Positions 44,934 to 56,524 of a stretch of DNA of 64,000 nt are shown here, in pieces. A model generated the notes under the pieces. The model was not told the origin of the DNA. It did no database searches and saw only the letters and a list, made by a program, of their open reading frames with translations. The DNA comes from Notolepis coatsorum. Its lineage: Eukaryota; Chordata; Actinopteri; Aulopiformes; Paralepididae. Numbering within the stretch: position 1 is the stretch's first letter; the number at the start of each line of letters is the position of its first letter. The stretch spans positions 123,109,943-123,173,942 of the forward strand of contig OZ020588.1 of NCBI GenBank assembly GCA_963971535.1, written 5' to 3'. The translations under genes were made by a program, and so were the position numbers.

Positions 44934-45423
44934 GACCGATTTTTTAAGCCAAATATCACTTCAATCCTATTAAGTTAGTTCAAGTTAGTTATTAATTTAT
45001 ATGTGCTATTTATGAGAGGGCTAACTTGTTGCAAAATAATAATGATAATAATAATAGCCTCATTAAAATACTATTGTTGCTTCGGTTGTCTTCAGCGTTT
45101 TATGTGCATAATCTGTTATTTAGTTTGAAATGTTCGTTGAAATAAGTAGATTTTTCGTTTTTGTTTATTATATATATATATATAATATAAGTTAATATAA
45201 AACCATATAGTCACATTTTAGAATACAATAGAATATAATTTTAGAATACAACTAGAAACACTGTCCTGGCCTGCTTCTAAGTTCAGTGGCCTGACAAAAA
45301 ATAAATTAAAATAAAATAAAAAATAATTGTTTTTTTCTTTTTTTCTTTGAAATCATCTCTTGGCCCTCCCGTGGCTGCTCGCGGCCCACCTTTGGGTCGC
45401 GACCCCGACTTTGGGAACCACTG
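44822..45423. mobile_element. hAT MITE (602 bp) at the SAMD3-like stop codon
   Basis: Ends CAGGGGTTCCCAAACTTTTC and TTTGGGAACCACTG. Perfect 8-bp duplication CATTAGTG (44814-44821 and 45424-45431), which contains the last codon and the stop (CAT TAG). Poly-T and A+T-rich interior, no transposase. Confidence 0.94.
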
Positions 45424-45436
45424 CATTAGTGCATAT

Positions 45437-45854
45437 CTCCACAGGACACAGAAAATAAGAACAGCATAGAACAGTCATTCCAAAAGTTGGAAGACCCATT
45501 CACACACTTAAATTCAGAGGCAAAAATAAACAAACACTTCAAAGAGAAATGGGGAAAAGTTTAACCTGTTGAAAAGGTGCTTGGCACAATATTTGACAGC
45601 AGAAGAAACAAAACTACTGGGACATATGACCAGGTCATTGTAACTGATAAGTTTGCATATGTTCCCATTTTGGAAACACTGAAGAGCATTTTTCAAAACC
45701 CAGAACTTGCAGACATGTTAAAGCCCAGGGACATGCCTAAGGAAGGTGTGTATGCAGACTTGAGAGATGCCACCTATTTGAAAGAAAGTCCCCTGTTTTC
45801 AGTAGAAAAATATTCCTTTCAAATTCAGCTTTTTTATGATGACTTTGAAACATT
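45437..45854 (+). pseudogene. Fragment of an unidentified conserved fish ORF
   Basis: After a plausible acceptor (CTCCACAG), an open stretch with one internal TAA (near 45563) encodes QKLEDPFTHLNSEAKINKHF, FDSRRNKTTGTYDQVIVTD, YVPILETLKSIFQNPELADM and FSVEKYSFQIQLFYDDFET. I recall similar proteins with a YDDFET-NPLGS motif in fish and invertebrates, but I cannot name the family. It is cut at 45855 by the palindromic module of repeat copy 3. Confidence 0.6.
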
Positions 45855-45855
45855 C

Positions 45856-46139
45856 GTTATCTATATAACCATAGTTATGTGAGTAATAGCGAGCGTTCTG
45901 CGCTCTACTGAAATATATCCTCATATCAGTCTATATACTGTATAAATTCTCCACATGCACCTATACACACCCATCCACCTGGCCACACCCCCATCCGCTC
46001 CTCTACATAAGCAGGGGTGTGACCATACTAACAGCTCCTTCCCAAGTCTTTCACCACCAAGGCGAAGACCACAGGGTCCTCAGTGAGTCCAGCGCAGAGC
46101 GCTCGCTATTACTCACATAACTATGGTTATATAGATAAC
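45856..46139. mobile_element. Palindromic terminal module of large repeat, copy 3
   Basis: Inverted arms 45856-45895 and 46100-46139 (GTTATCTATATAACC..., TAATAGCGAGCG) enclose CCACACCCCCATCCGCTCCT and ACATAAGCAGGGG, the segment shared with 8119-8310 and 13182-13330. Confidence 0.78.
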
Positions 46140-47390
46140 CGTATGTTATGTTACGTCATAGCTTACGCTCTGCGCTCTACTGGAACACAGGAGCTGAGCA
46201 GAGCGGAAGCTCGACAAATGTACCCGCTGAGGCACCCCACAACCATCAGAACCGGGGAGGACCCGAGCCCCCGGACCCCCCTAGTGGAGGACGGGAGGGA
46301 ATCGGATCCGACTGTGCGAAGAGGGGTTTAGCAACTCAAACGCAGAGGGTGAGCAGACCATGGGACTTACCTTCCCACAGAAGAACCCATGACTACACAA
46401 ACGTGCAACCCACATGCCACTAGGGAACGAACGGGAAGAAACAAAACCCCTGTTACAACCCCTAATATCACAGGGTCAAGGGCAAAAACCCAACCCTGCA
46501 GCAAGGCCGTAGCAGCGGAGCACGAAGGAGGACCCAGCCCCAGGAAGGGGCTGGACCCCAGTATCGAGACCCCACCAGGCGGTCACTAGTGACACCACCC
46601 CCCACATCGCCAGTGTATCGGACAGGGCCCATCCAAGAGCAAGCCCTTCCCCCCTACAACTCGCCGCCCTGAAGCACTCAAGAGGCTACACCCACAGTGG
46701 GACCAGGCAGCGCACCGGGGAGACAACCCCCAAAGAGGTTGATCCCTCAATCCAGATAACAGGTCAAAAAGACTCGACCTGAGCCTGGAGCACTGCGGAC
46801 TAGACAGGCGCCAAAGGGGTCTGCTGAAAACAGCACCCCGGCGGAAGGGGCGTATGGTATGCTGTGCACCATGTCGCAGCCTCAACAAAAAACCTGACCC
46901 TCTAGAGGGTCCGAGGCAGAGAAGGCAGACACAATTGGCAGACGTCATGAAAGATGCGGGGGCACACTCGCAGGCAGACGGGGTCAAGCCCGGCCTAACC
47001 CGAGAGTCGACTCCGCTACCAACACACCTGGTAACCAACCACCACCTAACAGGAGGCGGTTGTTCCTAACACCCGCCCAAGAAAAAAATCCAAAACACAA
47101 CTGTGGGTATACACTGGCTATACAGCAGTTCAAGTGTTTCAGTTCTCAAGAAGGGGTTAACCCAGGCCAACAGGTCGACGAGAACAAGTCCGTACCTGGG
47201 CCCGGCGGACCGGGACGTACACAGGGATGCCAGAGGGTTACAAGAACCACCTCGACAGCCCCCTCCCAGCCCTGCCAAGCAGGAGAAGAGAGGGGCGAAA
47301 AAAGAATGGAGAAGGACCAGGCACCTTTAGCACAGCACAATGTACAACACAATATGGACCAAGCAACAGTGAAGGATAACACGCAGTGCA
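46140..47390 (-). repeat. Large non-coding repeat, copy 3 (reverse orientation, truncated)
   Basis: Reverse complement of 11830-13070 in the same order, with landmarks TGTATACCCGCAG-type text reversed near 47100 and GGTCCGAGGCAGAGAAGG near 46908. It stops near 47388. It lacks the 5S insert, like copy 2. Open frames are not conserved. Confidence 0.75.
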
Positions 47391-47703
47391 GTGGCGGCGC
47401 GTATCAGACCCGGGCCGGGGGGCGGGGCCACATGACTGGGCCCTTTAAAAATCGCTCAGTCAGTATAGATTACAATTTAAAACAATGTTTGAAAGAAAAG
47501 TAACTAAAGAAAAAGTGTAATATTTAAGATTTCGTTTCTACAAAGTGTATAGAAACGAATATATATATCAGATAATGATATAACATAATATAATGTCCAA
47601 CAAACCACAAGGACGAAAACATAGCCTAATAAAATTACTACATTTCTGACACACCATTCAGCCCCATGGATATAGCCACCACCAGAGCTCAGAGCAGTAT
47701 AGT
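47391..47703. other. No recognisable feature
   Basis: A+T-rich. A short hairpin (TTCGTTTCTA...TAGAAACGAA) lies at about 47532-47560. Nothing else seen. Confidence 0.4.
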
Positions 47704-47942
47704 CAAATTGGCACAGCGGCCCCACACATTCAAATCGGCACAGGCCACACATTAATATTGGCACAGCGGCCCCACACATTAAAATTGGCACAGGCCACAC
47801 ATTAATATTGGCACAGCGGCCCCACACATTAAAATAGGCACAGGCCACACATTAATATTGGCACAGCGGCCCCACACATTAAAATAGGCACAGGCCACAC
47901 ATTAATATTGGCACAGCGGTCCCACACATTAAAATAGGCACA
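47704..47942 (+). repeat. Tandem satellite, 50-bp unit, about 4.8 copies
   Basis: Each 50-bp unit consists of two related halves, GGCACAGCGGCCCCACACAT and GGCACAGGCCACACATTA. Copies are nearly identical, suggesting recent amplification. Confidence 0.95.
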
Positions 47943-47984
47943 GAGTAAATAAAGTGTACTCACCACTACTTGAAGGCTACTCGG

Positions 47985-49165
47985 CGAGCCTTGCGCTCCG
48001 CAAACTCGTCCACAATCCGCTGTAAGTCCAATTTCTTGGCTCTGTCACTTTCGATGGACAGCAAGGCCAGTCCACTCAGTCTCTCCTGTCCCATCGTGCT
48101 CCTCAACTAGTTTTTGATGAGTTTTAATTTTTGAGAAAGAGCGCTCGGCGGTTGCCACGGTGACAGGAAGAGTCAGAAATAAGATCAATGCTGTGCAAAC
48201 CTCACTAAATGTAGAGGTTACTGCTGGGTTGGAAACAATGAGCATTTTGACGAGATCCACAACAGATTTCAGTTTTTGTATCTGTTCCCTGAAACAGGTT
48301 CTGAAAGAGAGCAGCTGGCCAGGGATGTCCCGACTATAGTGCTCTCTAAGCCGCTAGGCAGCTTGGTGTAACTCCTCGTCCTTTGCGTGCAGTAATGTGT
48401 TGGGGTGAATTGCCTCAAACATGTTCACAGTTGCATTTAAGCTGGTGAATCTTTGGGACAGTCGCTGGATGATGATATCTCCCGAAAGTTGCTCTCTGCG
48501 TCAGTGAGGCGGCTGTCTTCAGCAAGTTCATCAAAGTGACGTTTCACTTTTCTGGCCCTGGTTGTTTCAAACTGCGTTGTACTTCCCCATTTAGTAGCCA
48601 GGGCAAGAGTGGCGAACTTCGCATCATCAAATTGTCCCCTATACTCCACCAAAACAGTGATGGCATTTTGCAGTAGACTAGATGCTTTCAGAATATCCGC
48701 GTCTTTTGCTTGGAGTAACTGTGAAGCACAATTTATGCTTTCCAAAATCTTGGTCTGCATGTTGACCAAAAAAAGAAAGCGAAATTTGCTTATAGCATTC
48801 TTGAGTGCGCTTGCTTCTTTTCGCTCATCATTTTTGTCACTAGTAAGGGATATTTTGATGAGGGGTTTTATAATGTCTCCATATTGGTGCCTTAACGCAA
48901 CAAGCGCATCATGGCGAGATGACCAGCGAGTGGGACACAAGCGTTTTAATGTGATAGTTCTGCTCTCTGGCGTCATTAACTCACTGAGCAATGCCCATCG
49001 TTTGATACTGTGACCAAAAAAGTTGTAGAGCGTCTCTACAGTGTCATAGAACTGCTTTACTCCAGGGACATTTTAAGTCGTTGAGTGCTAGGTTGAGATT
49101 ATGAGCAGCGCAATGAACATAGTGGACAAGGGGCTCCTTCCCTGCTATTCTTGCTTGCACGCCTG
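47985..49165 (-). pseudogene. hAT transposase fragment (ZMYM1/DUF4371-like), fused to Gypsy RT
   Basis: Minus strand: VHYVHCAAHNLNLALNDLK at 49060-49140, then LKRLCPTRWSSRHDALVALR, LQNAITVLVEYRGQFDDAKF, and at 48260-47985 the hAT dimerisation region (LILFLTLPVTVATAERSFSK) in shifted frames. The N-terminus, including the zinc fingers and first catalytic residue, is missing. In its place the reading frame runs in from a Gypsy RT at about 49165. At least three frameshifts are present. Confidence 0.85.
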
Positions 49166-49612
49166 AATACGAAATTCCAAGCGGTAGACGATTGAAGTAG
49201 TAACGGCCGAATGGGGTGATAAAGGTAGTGTAGAGTGCAGACTCCTTCGCCAGAGAAATCTGCCAGAACCCCATATTAGCATCCAGCTTGGTGAAGAGTT
49301 GTGCTCCTGCTAGCATGCCAAGGGTTTGATCAACTGAGGGGAGAATAAACTTCTCTCTGCACACTGCGTCATTCAGAGGGGTTAAGTCCACACAGATGCA
49401 GACCTCGTCCTTCGCCTTTTTCAGGGCTACGGCCATGCCGCAGCACCAGTAGGTTCCTCGATCCTGGTGATGACCCCCATCTGCTCCATCCGTTTAAGCT
49501 TCGTCTTGACCTTTCCCATCAATGGGTGTGCAACTTGTCGTGGCACACTGAGTGCGAACGGTTTGGCATCCGGCTTGAGCTTGATTGTGTATTCCTTTTG
49601 CAACAGACCCAA
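49166..49612 (-). pseudogene. Mag-like RT, first half
   Basis: Frames 49612-49427 (FALSVPRQVAHPLMGKVKTK) and 49436-49166 (CVDLTPLNDAVCREKFILPS, QLFTKLDANMGFWQI, FNRLPLGIS) cover the fingers and palm up to just before the catalytic YxDD, which is lost at the hAT junction. Confidence 0.85.
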
Positions 49613-50890
49613 CCCCTCACAGAGCTTGGGTAGCTCTCCTTCACTGTGTCTAAGCTTATGCTATCTTCTCTAGCTACCAGATTAAGCTTGACAGAGGATG
49701 GTCTACTCAGCAGGGATGTATGTAGGTTCTTGACTATGTAAACATCCTCAGTTACGGTCCTGTCTCCATAGCACAACACTTCCCTCACAGCTCCCTTCAC
49801 TTCTAGTGGCACCCGTCCGGGCCCAAACAGTGGCTTACATGGGCTGATCAGCTTGTGCTCTGAGCCTGACTGAACTAGCTTTTCATACACCTGCTCTGGC
49901 ATGACTGTAACATCTGCCCCTGTGTCAATTTTAAATCTGACCTTGGAGTCTCTGATGCCGATGTCTACAGTCCATGGGTCATCTCCTGCCTCCACACTAC
50001 CTAAAAATATGCTACTACAGTCCTCTGTGACAGCGTTCACACCACTGGCTGGTTTGCATACTTTAGCATAATGGCCCATTTTACCGCAGTTGTGACACAC
50101 TACATTTTTAGCAGCACACTGTGATATTGGAGAAGAAGGTTTACCACATCTGTAACAAGACTTATAATCCTCTCCTTTAGGAGGCAATTGCCATGGTTTA
50201 GCATGGGCATGTGGTTTTCCCTTGCTAGCATGCACTGCATCCACATCAATCTTGCTATTACTAGTCATCTCACTCCTTAGGTCAGTCTGTTGTCTTTTAA
50301 TCTCTTCAGACTGCCTCGCCATGTCAATGGCTTTAGTCAGGGTTAAATCTTTGTCTAACTGCATCCTCTCTGATAGCCCTGTGTCTCTGAGACCAACTAC
50401 CAATCTGTCCCGTAACAGTTCATTGTGCAGCCCCCCGTACTCACAGTTTTCACATAAAGCATACAGCACTGTAATGAATGAGTCCACAGTTTCTGACGCT
50501 TGCTGCATCCTTTTGTTTAACCTGGCCCTCTCATAGATCGTTCTTTTTGGGAATAAAGAAGCCATTGAATCCTTCCCTCACTGCGCTGTATTCTTCCCGC
50601 TGTTGGACGGTCAAGTTGAGACCACGCAGCACGTCATCTGCTCCATCCCCCATGCAGTAAACCAGCGTGTTTACCTGGTTAGCTTCGGGTGAGTTGTTCA
50701 GGTTGCTAGCTAGTCTGAAACGTTCAAACCTCCTGCTCCATTTGTCCCACTCCTGTAGTTTGGAAAAGTCAAAAGGTTCTGGAGGGTTTATAGTGAAAGT
50801 CGCGGACGGAAGAACTACCGCATTTTGCGCAGGTAATGGAGCTTGTGCTTGACCATCCATTATTCTCCTCCTGCGTCGTCTCCTTAGCAT
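49519..50890 (-). pseudogene. Mag-like Gag-protease, frameshifted
   Basis: 50890-50531 encodes MDGQAQAPLPAQNAVVLP and FDFSKLQEWDKWSRRFERF. After a shift near 50550, 50565-49640 encodes the rest of the capsid (ERARLNKRMQQASETVDSF), two knuckles (CYRCGKPSSPISQC, CHNCGKMGHYAKVC) and the protease (FKIDTGADVTVMPE). The frame degenerates near 49640 before the RT. Confidence 0.85.
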
Positions 50891-50976
50891 TAGCCGGTTG
50901 CTAGTCCGTTAGCTTAAACAAACACTATAAAATCCCCTGTCGAACTTGGCTCAAAGTAGGTCCACTTCAGACACCA

Positions 50977-51161
50977 TGTCGTGTAATGTGTTTTTATACC
51001 TCAATGAGCACACTGTCAGACCGTAGGTACCTTTAGTTAGCTTTTACTGTTAACGTTGGTGTATCACATACATGCCGTGAGCATATACAATTGCAGACTG
51101 AATCCCACTGAAGTCCCGCCCACTCCCTTATGCTATTGGCTTACACCACAAATACTATACA
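50977..51161 (-). repeat. Putative 5' LTR of the Mag-like Gypsy
   Basis: In element orientation it runs from about TGTATAG to ACGACA and is followed at once by TGGTGTCTGAAGTGG (50962-50976), a near match (one mismatch) to a tRNA-Leu primer site. The outer edge overlaps a TA-flanked MITE, so it is approximate. Confidence 0.6.
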
Positions 51162-51336
51162 GTGTAAGCGAGTGTTAAATTTGTACTCTATTTAGAGTTA
51201 ATTTAACTCAAAAATATTTACACGGGAGCAAGAGTCAATTTAACACTATTCGTATTTGGAGTCATATCCACTCTGGAATAGTGTTAAATTCGACTCTTTA
51301 AGTGTTAATTTGACACTGCAAATTTTACTGTGTAGC
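51159..51336. mobile_element. TA-flanked MITE (about 180 bp)
   Basis: Ends TACAGTGTAAG... and ...TTTTACTGTGTA are inverted, with AGTGTTAAAT/TTAATTTGACACT subterminal words. A TA dinucleotide at both edges suggests Tc1/mariner-type targeting. Confidence 0.7.
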
Positions 51337-51339
51337 AGT

Positions 51340-52139
51340 TGGGGATTATATCAATGTGGTCAGTGTCGTTAATTATCATATTGACTCATCACATCAGTCT
51401 AGTCTCAAGTTCACGAGATCTTCCCTCACTCAACTAAGCTGTTCTGATTTGATGGTATTGCTGACGTGAATATGGCACTGATTTGCATAACTAACGCCCC
51501 CTCTATGGTTGACAGCGACAGTTGAAATATCTTCACTTCCTCAAACAAAGCGACACAGAGAACGAGCGAGCGAGAGAGAGGGATATAGAGAGAGATAGAG
51601 AGGGAGAGAGAGAGATAGAGAGGGAGAGAGAGATAGAGAGGGAGAGAGAGACAGGAGCTTCTGTCGGGGAAACAAACCGCGTGCAGGGAAGCAGTGGCAC
51701 ACACGCATTTACACACACAACCTGGACTGCGCGGGGAAGCAGTGGCACACACGCATTTACACACACAACCTGGACCGCACGGATAAGCAGTGGCACACAC
51801 GCATTTACACACACAACCTGGACCGCGCGGGGGAAGCAGTGGAGAGATAACTTTATGCTCCGTGTCCCTCTCCCTCTCCCTCTCTCTATCTCTCTATCTC
51901 TCTCTCTGTGCCAGTCGCAGACTGTGTGGATGACTGTCACTCAAAGTGCTTATGGGCGGAGCCAGGCCAACACAGCCTGAAATCCAAAGGGAGAAAAATT
52001 TGGCTTTTGAGTACTTGATTAGAAATATAAAACAATGAATTTTCTTTAAAGAAAAAGGACAGATGTGTTCAATAGACTCACAGGAATTGTGTAAAGTTGC
52101 CCAAATAGTGCAAGGAATAGCAATGCACGTCCCCTTTAA
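51340..52139. mobile_element. hAT-family MITE, left end lost
   Basis: Collinear with 59440-60264 (AGTACTTGATTAGAAATA, GACTCACAGGAATT, CCAAATAGTG), ending GTCCCCTTTAA. The left terminus is missing or replaced next to the TA MITE. Contains (GA)n tracts and the minisatellite at 51686-51842. Confidence 0.75.
51686..51842 (+). repeat. Minisatellite, about 48-bp unit, three copies
   Basis: Units begin GGGAAGCAGTGGCACACACG and contain CATTTACACACACAACCTGG. Three copies differ by a few bases. Absent from the sister MITE at 59385-60264. Confidence 0.9.
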
Positions 52140-52544
52140 GGTAACAGTGTGGTTACGGTTAGTGTTATGGTTTGGGTGAGGCTGGGTTAAATCCCCCGCA
52201 GGTGAACGGAAAAACTCACATTGGACATAACAATAAAATCATACACAGACATAGAACATTCAATAAACACAAATAACAATACCATAAAATAAAATAAGGA
52301 GGCAACATATAGACCTGTTCGCTGTATACGTCAGACTCATTGTGCGCATGCATCATCGGGGCAGAAAGGAACGTAATCCTGGTCAGAACAACGGACTATA
52401 TTTGCATTTGTTAGCCATGCTAGTGATCTAAACAATCAATCCAGATATGTAAAAGGTGAAAGACTCACACTCACAGCCATGCTGATTTAGCAACATGACA
52501 TCCAGCCGTTTTCATTTGAAACTACTTTTAGTCAGGGGAGTGCC
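52140..52544. other. No recognisable feature
   Basis: Unique-looking A+T-rich DNA. No exon or terminal repeats seen. Confidence 0.4.
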
Positions 52545-53112
52545 ATGGTTTGAATGAATGAATGAATGAATTATTTTATTTTGAATGTTTACAAATAAAT
52601 AAACAAACAAATAATTTTTCGAACATTTTCACAAATAAACAAACGAAAAGAATAGGTTTGAAGCCAAAGGCTTATAGATACCTTTAATAAAAAATTTATA
52701 AAAAAAAAGTTAAAGTTTTCCAAATATAACAAACAAAAAAATAAATCAACAATCAAAAATCAACAAAAAACGATCCAGAAAAGAACACAAAAAGTTAAAG
52801 TTTGCAAGATAAAACAAACAAACAAACAAACAAACAAAAAATCAACAATCAACAAAAAAAATCGTTCCTGAAAAGAACATAAGCCAACATAGGAAAAATC
52901 CAGTTTCCTGGTAGAAAACAAAAGAAAATAAAAAAAGATTGTAGGTTAAATGTTACTATAAGATTCTAGAACCCTGTTTTTAAACATCTTTTTAAACTTA
53001 AAAATACTCCTGCTATTTTTTATTTCATCCAGTATATTGTTCCAGAGTTTCACTCCTTTAACTGACACAGACATACTTTTAAGTGTGGTTCGAGCTCTAG
53101 GCTGTTTCAAAT

Positions 53113-54125
53113 TGTTTCAAGTTTCAAGTTTCAAGTTTCTTTATTAGTTGACATGCAAAGATAGAGAATACCTTCACATGGAATGCTTTTTTCTGTTATG
53201 CTCCTATGAGGATCATAGGACGCTTGGATCATACACATACAGCTCATTACAGTAATATTCCACAATTATTACATTTTAGATAGTAATAATGGTACAGAGC
53301 CTTGAGACAAACATATGCATATTCACCACCGCAAACAGACTGGCAGCCATCATAGGCAGCGCCATTTACGGAAGGAGGGGGGAGTGGGTTGGGGTTGTTA
53401 CAGGGCTGTAGGGGGGGGGGGGGGGGGGGGAGTGGGAGGGGGGGGGAAGGTGGGGGGGGGAGTGCACAAGCCAAGTCCTGGGTGGGGGAGGTCTCCCTCA
53501 CACGAGGCAGCCGACAGTGCAGCGCCAATGCAGAGGAAGGGGGGGGGGGGGGACTAGGGATTGGGGTTGTGGGACGCCGCTCGCCACTCTTATCTCCCTG
53601 AGAGCCTTCGACTCCAGAGCTCTCGGTTCGACCTTGGTCCAAGAATTTGTTTTGGCTGACTGACTGGCACAATTTATCCCAGCCACGTCCCTTTAAATTT
53701 GATTTGAATAGAGTGGAATATAACTCTATTGATTTGAGTGGAGTGAGTTTTAACAACTCCGTCCAAATGACTGAATGCATTATTAGTCCAAGTGTCCAAG
53801 TGTCTTATCAGTTCATTTTGGTAGATCCTGTGCGCGGTAAACAGATCCAAAATCTTCTTATTGCAGTCCAAAAGCTTCGATAATCCAAATAATACCACGT
53901 CTTCAAGTTTGTAGCCCAATTATGATGTCCCAATAGGCAGAGAGGGTTAGCCTTATTCTGCTTCTTGAAGAAAATATGCAATCCACTGATTAGATTCATT
54001 TAGAGTTGATTTGAGTATAGTCCGGCCACCGGCACGAAGCAGGGCATAGCAGCGGCAGGCTCCATGGTGCAGTAGAGGCGGCGGAAGGAACGGCCTTGAA
54101 GGCCTTGTTGAAGGCCTTGTTCTTC
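53113..54125 (-). mobile_element. Retroposon of about 1 kb with L2-type tail
   Basis: Its minus-strand 3' end is a run of CTTGAAA units (53113-53140 region) after AATAAAGAAA. It interrupts the LINE frame between TYNLRRT and NLKQPRARTT. It contains long G tracts (53409-53430, 53538-53552). No coding domain recognised. Confidence 0.6.
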
Positions 54126-55032
54126 TTAAATTATACGTCACCTCTCCTTCTTTAAACAAAATTTGTAAGTTACATGGCAGTTGATGACTTCTAGCGTAAG
54201 GTCAACTAAGTCGAGGAACTTTAATGCCCTTAGTTAAAAAAACTGTGTGTTTGTAGGATGGAGATAACTAACATTGTTCACAACCCTTATTGCCTTTTTC
54301 TGTAAGATGATAATAGGATCAGATTAGTTTTGTATGTGTTTCCCCAAGTTTCTATACAGTAAGTTAGATATGGTAATAAAAGAGTACAATAAATTGTGTA
54401 TAATGATTTCAAATTTAATATGTGTCTGCTTTTTCTTAAGATACCTAAGCTATGCACTGTTTTTTTCTTTACATAGTTAATATGAGTTTTCCAGCAGAGG
54501 TTTTGGTCTATCACGACCCCCAAAAAAGTATATTAATTTACTCTTTCAAGATGAACATTATCTATGCATATCTCTACTTGAGTATCCGGATGTATTTTTT
54601 TTATTACCAAACAAAATAAATGTAGACTTACTTATATTTAAGGAGAGTTTGTTAGTATCAAGCCAACATTTCAGCTTCCCCAGTTCACCTGTAATATTTG
54701 TTAACAACTGTTGTAGGTCTGCACCTGAACAAAAAATGTTGGTATCATCTGCAAAAATGACAAATTTAAGTTTATCAGAAACATCAATGATATCATTAAT
54801 ATACAATATAAATAATTTCGGTCCTAAAATGGATCCTTGCGGTACCCCACATGTTATCACTTTGCAGGATGATCTGGTCTCCCCCATCTGCACACATTGT
54901 TTCCTATTTTCTATGTAACTTTTTATCCAACTGAGCCCCATCCCTCTAATTCCATACTTTTCAAGTTTTCTGAGTAAAATATCATCGTCAATGGTATCGA
55001 AAGCTTTTTTCAGATCAATAAAAACTCCAACT

Positions 55033-56092
55033 CCAAATTTGGCCCCATAATTACCCATGCGATCCGGATATGGCGTGAAACACAAAAAAAATATCCTAAC
55101 CCACAAAAATGGCACAATCACACTCCCTTATTCAATAACAATGCACTCTTAATTGAAAAACGTCCTATAAGATTCCCTATTATGGGAAGAGCAAGGCATA
55201 CACTCATTAGGGGATGTTTTTAACAACCAGGGTTTTTGTAGTTATGGAGAAATATGCACAAAATTTAATCTCACCGAGTCCACATGGCTTTTTTACTTAC
55301 AGTTACGGCTATGTTTGAGGTCTCACGGTGTTCCATTAGACATACCAGTTGAACACCACAGATACCACAAATTATTCTATGAAAGAGAGACATCGAGAGG
55401 TTTTGTATCAGGTTTTTATTATCAATTACTAACGTCCTCGTATGAAACCCTCCAACTAGACTCTGTCTGGAGGAAGGATATACCAGACCTGGAAAATGAC
55501 TTTGATTGGCAAGGAGCATGGGCAAATGTCCGTCTTACATCAAGGAACCCGGACCATCAACAAATCAATCTTAACTATATTCACAGGACATACTTGACTC
55601 CTATAAGGCTGAACAGAATGGGTCTTAAACAAGACTCAAAATGCTCCCAATGTACAAATGGAGACGAAGGGACATTTATGCACATGTATTGGGACTGCCC
55701 ACCAGTTAAGGCATTCTAGAAAGATGTGACCCATCAATTATCAAAACTCGTATCTTGGAATATACCAGTACACCCCTCTGTATTACTATTGAATGAGGTT
55801 TTTGAGTTTGCAGTAAATCCACAGCTAAAGAGATTGGTTTTATCGGGTATCACAGTAGCTAAAAAAACTGATCGCATCACGCTGGTTTCAACCGGAAAAA
55901 ATTTGCCGGAAGGTTTGGTTTCTTACATATCTCGATGTGATTTATCAAGAAATATCTACAGCAAGAATTCTGGGTCTCAACGAATCCAAAATGTCAATGT
56001 GGTTAGAAGTGGTGGAGAGAATAAAAGCTAGCTCATAATGGTAGTGTCTGGTTAGGAGTGAGGGATAATGGAGGTACTATCCAAGGAGGGGT

Positions 56093-56127
<35 letters not shown>

Positions 56128-56392
56128 CGAGCTGGAGCATATGTGTGTAGGGTTTTAGATAATAGGTATTAGAGGTATATCCTGTATAAGACATTGGTAT
56201 AATTGGTAATTTCGTTGGATATACACTGTATACGGTAAAATATTATTATATACTTTTTTTTGTTTTCTGTTTCTGTACTTGCATGTCATTTTAGCCACCT
56301 TAATTGTTAGTTTCATTATGCATTGTGTGTTGAGTACTGACTTTTAATAATTTAGTTTTGCAAAAAAAAAAAAAAAAAAAAAAGAAAAAAAA
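55033..56392 (+). mobile_element. L1 fragment, 5'-truncated, poly(A)-tailed
   Basis: Encodes the ORF2 C-terminus (FNNQGFCSYGEICTKF, RSHGVPLDIPVEHHRY, the zinc-like CSQCTNGDEGTFMHMYWDC, AVNPQLKRLVLSGITVAKK) with one stop near 55720. It ends in an A-rich tail (56361-56392). Seven-base duplication TCCAACT (55026-55032 and 56393-56399). A roughly 31-base G homopolymer lies at 56095-56126. Confidence 0.88.
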
Positions 56393-56524
56393 TCCAACTG
56401 CATACTGTTTATTATCGATTTAATTTGTTAACTCTTCTGCTACCTGCATGAGAGCCATTGATGTGGATCTGTTAGTTCTGAATCCATACTGGCTATGAAT
56501 CAATATCTCATTCTTATCAATAAA

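Larger units (their letters stand above)
49166..51161 (-). mobile_element. Mag-like Gypsy retrotransposon, 3'-truncated
   Basis: Minus strand: LTR (about 50977-51161), primer site, gag-protease (50890-49519) and RT to about 49166, where it joins an hAT fragment. No second LTR is found, so the right half is lost. Gag order and sequence match Mag/K02A2.6-like elements. Confidence 0.85.

Noticed and set aside
47704..47942. CRISPR-like array of spaced repeats
   Set aside because: The spacers are themselves repeated, so it is an ordinary tandem satellite in a vertebrate genome.
51522..51980. Charged 152-codon frame rich in RERE
   Set aside because: Translation of (GA)n and a minisatellite inside a MITE.
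53315..53780. Glycine- or proline-rich frames
   Set aside because: They arise from G homopolymer tracts and have no partner in related sequence.
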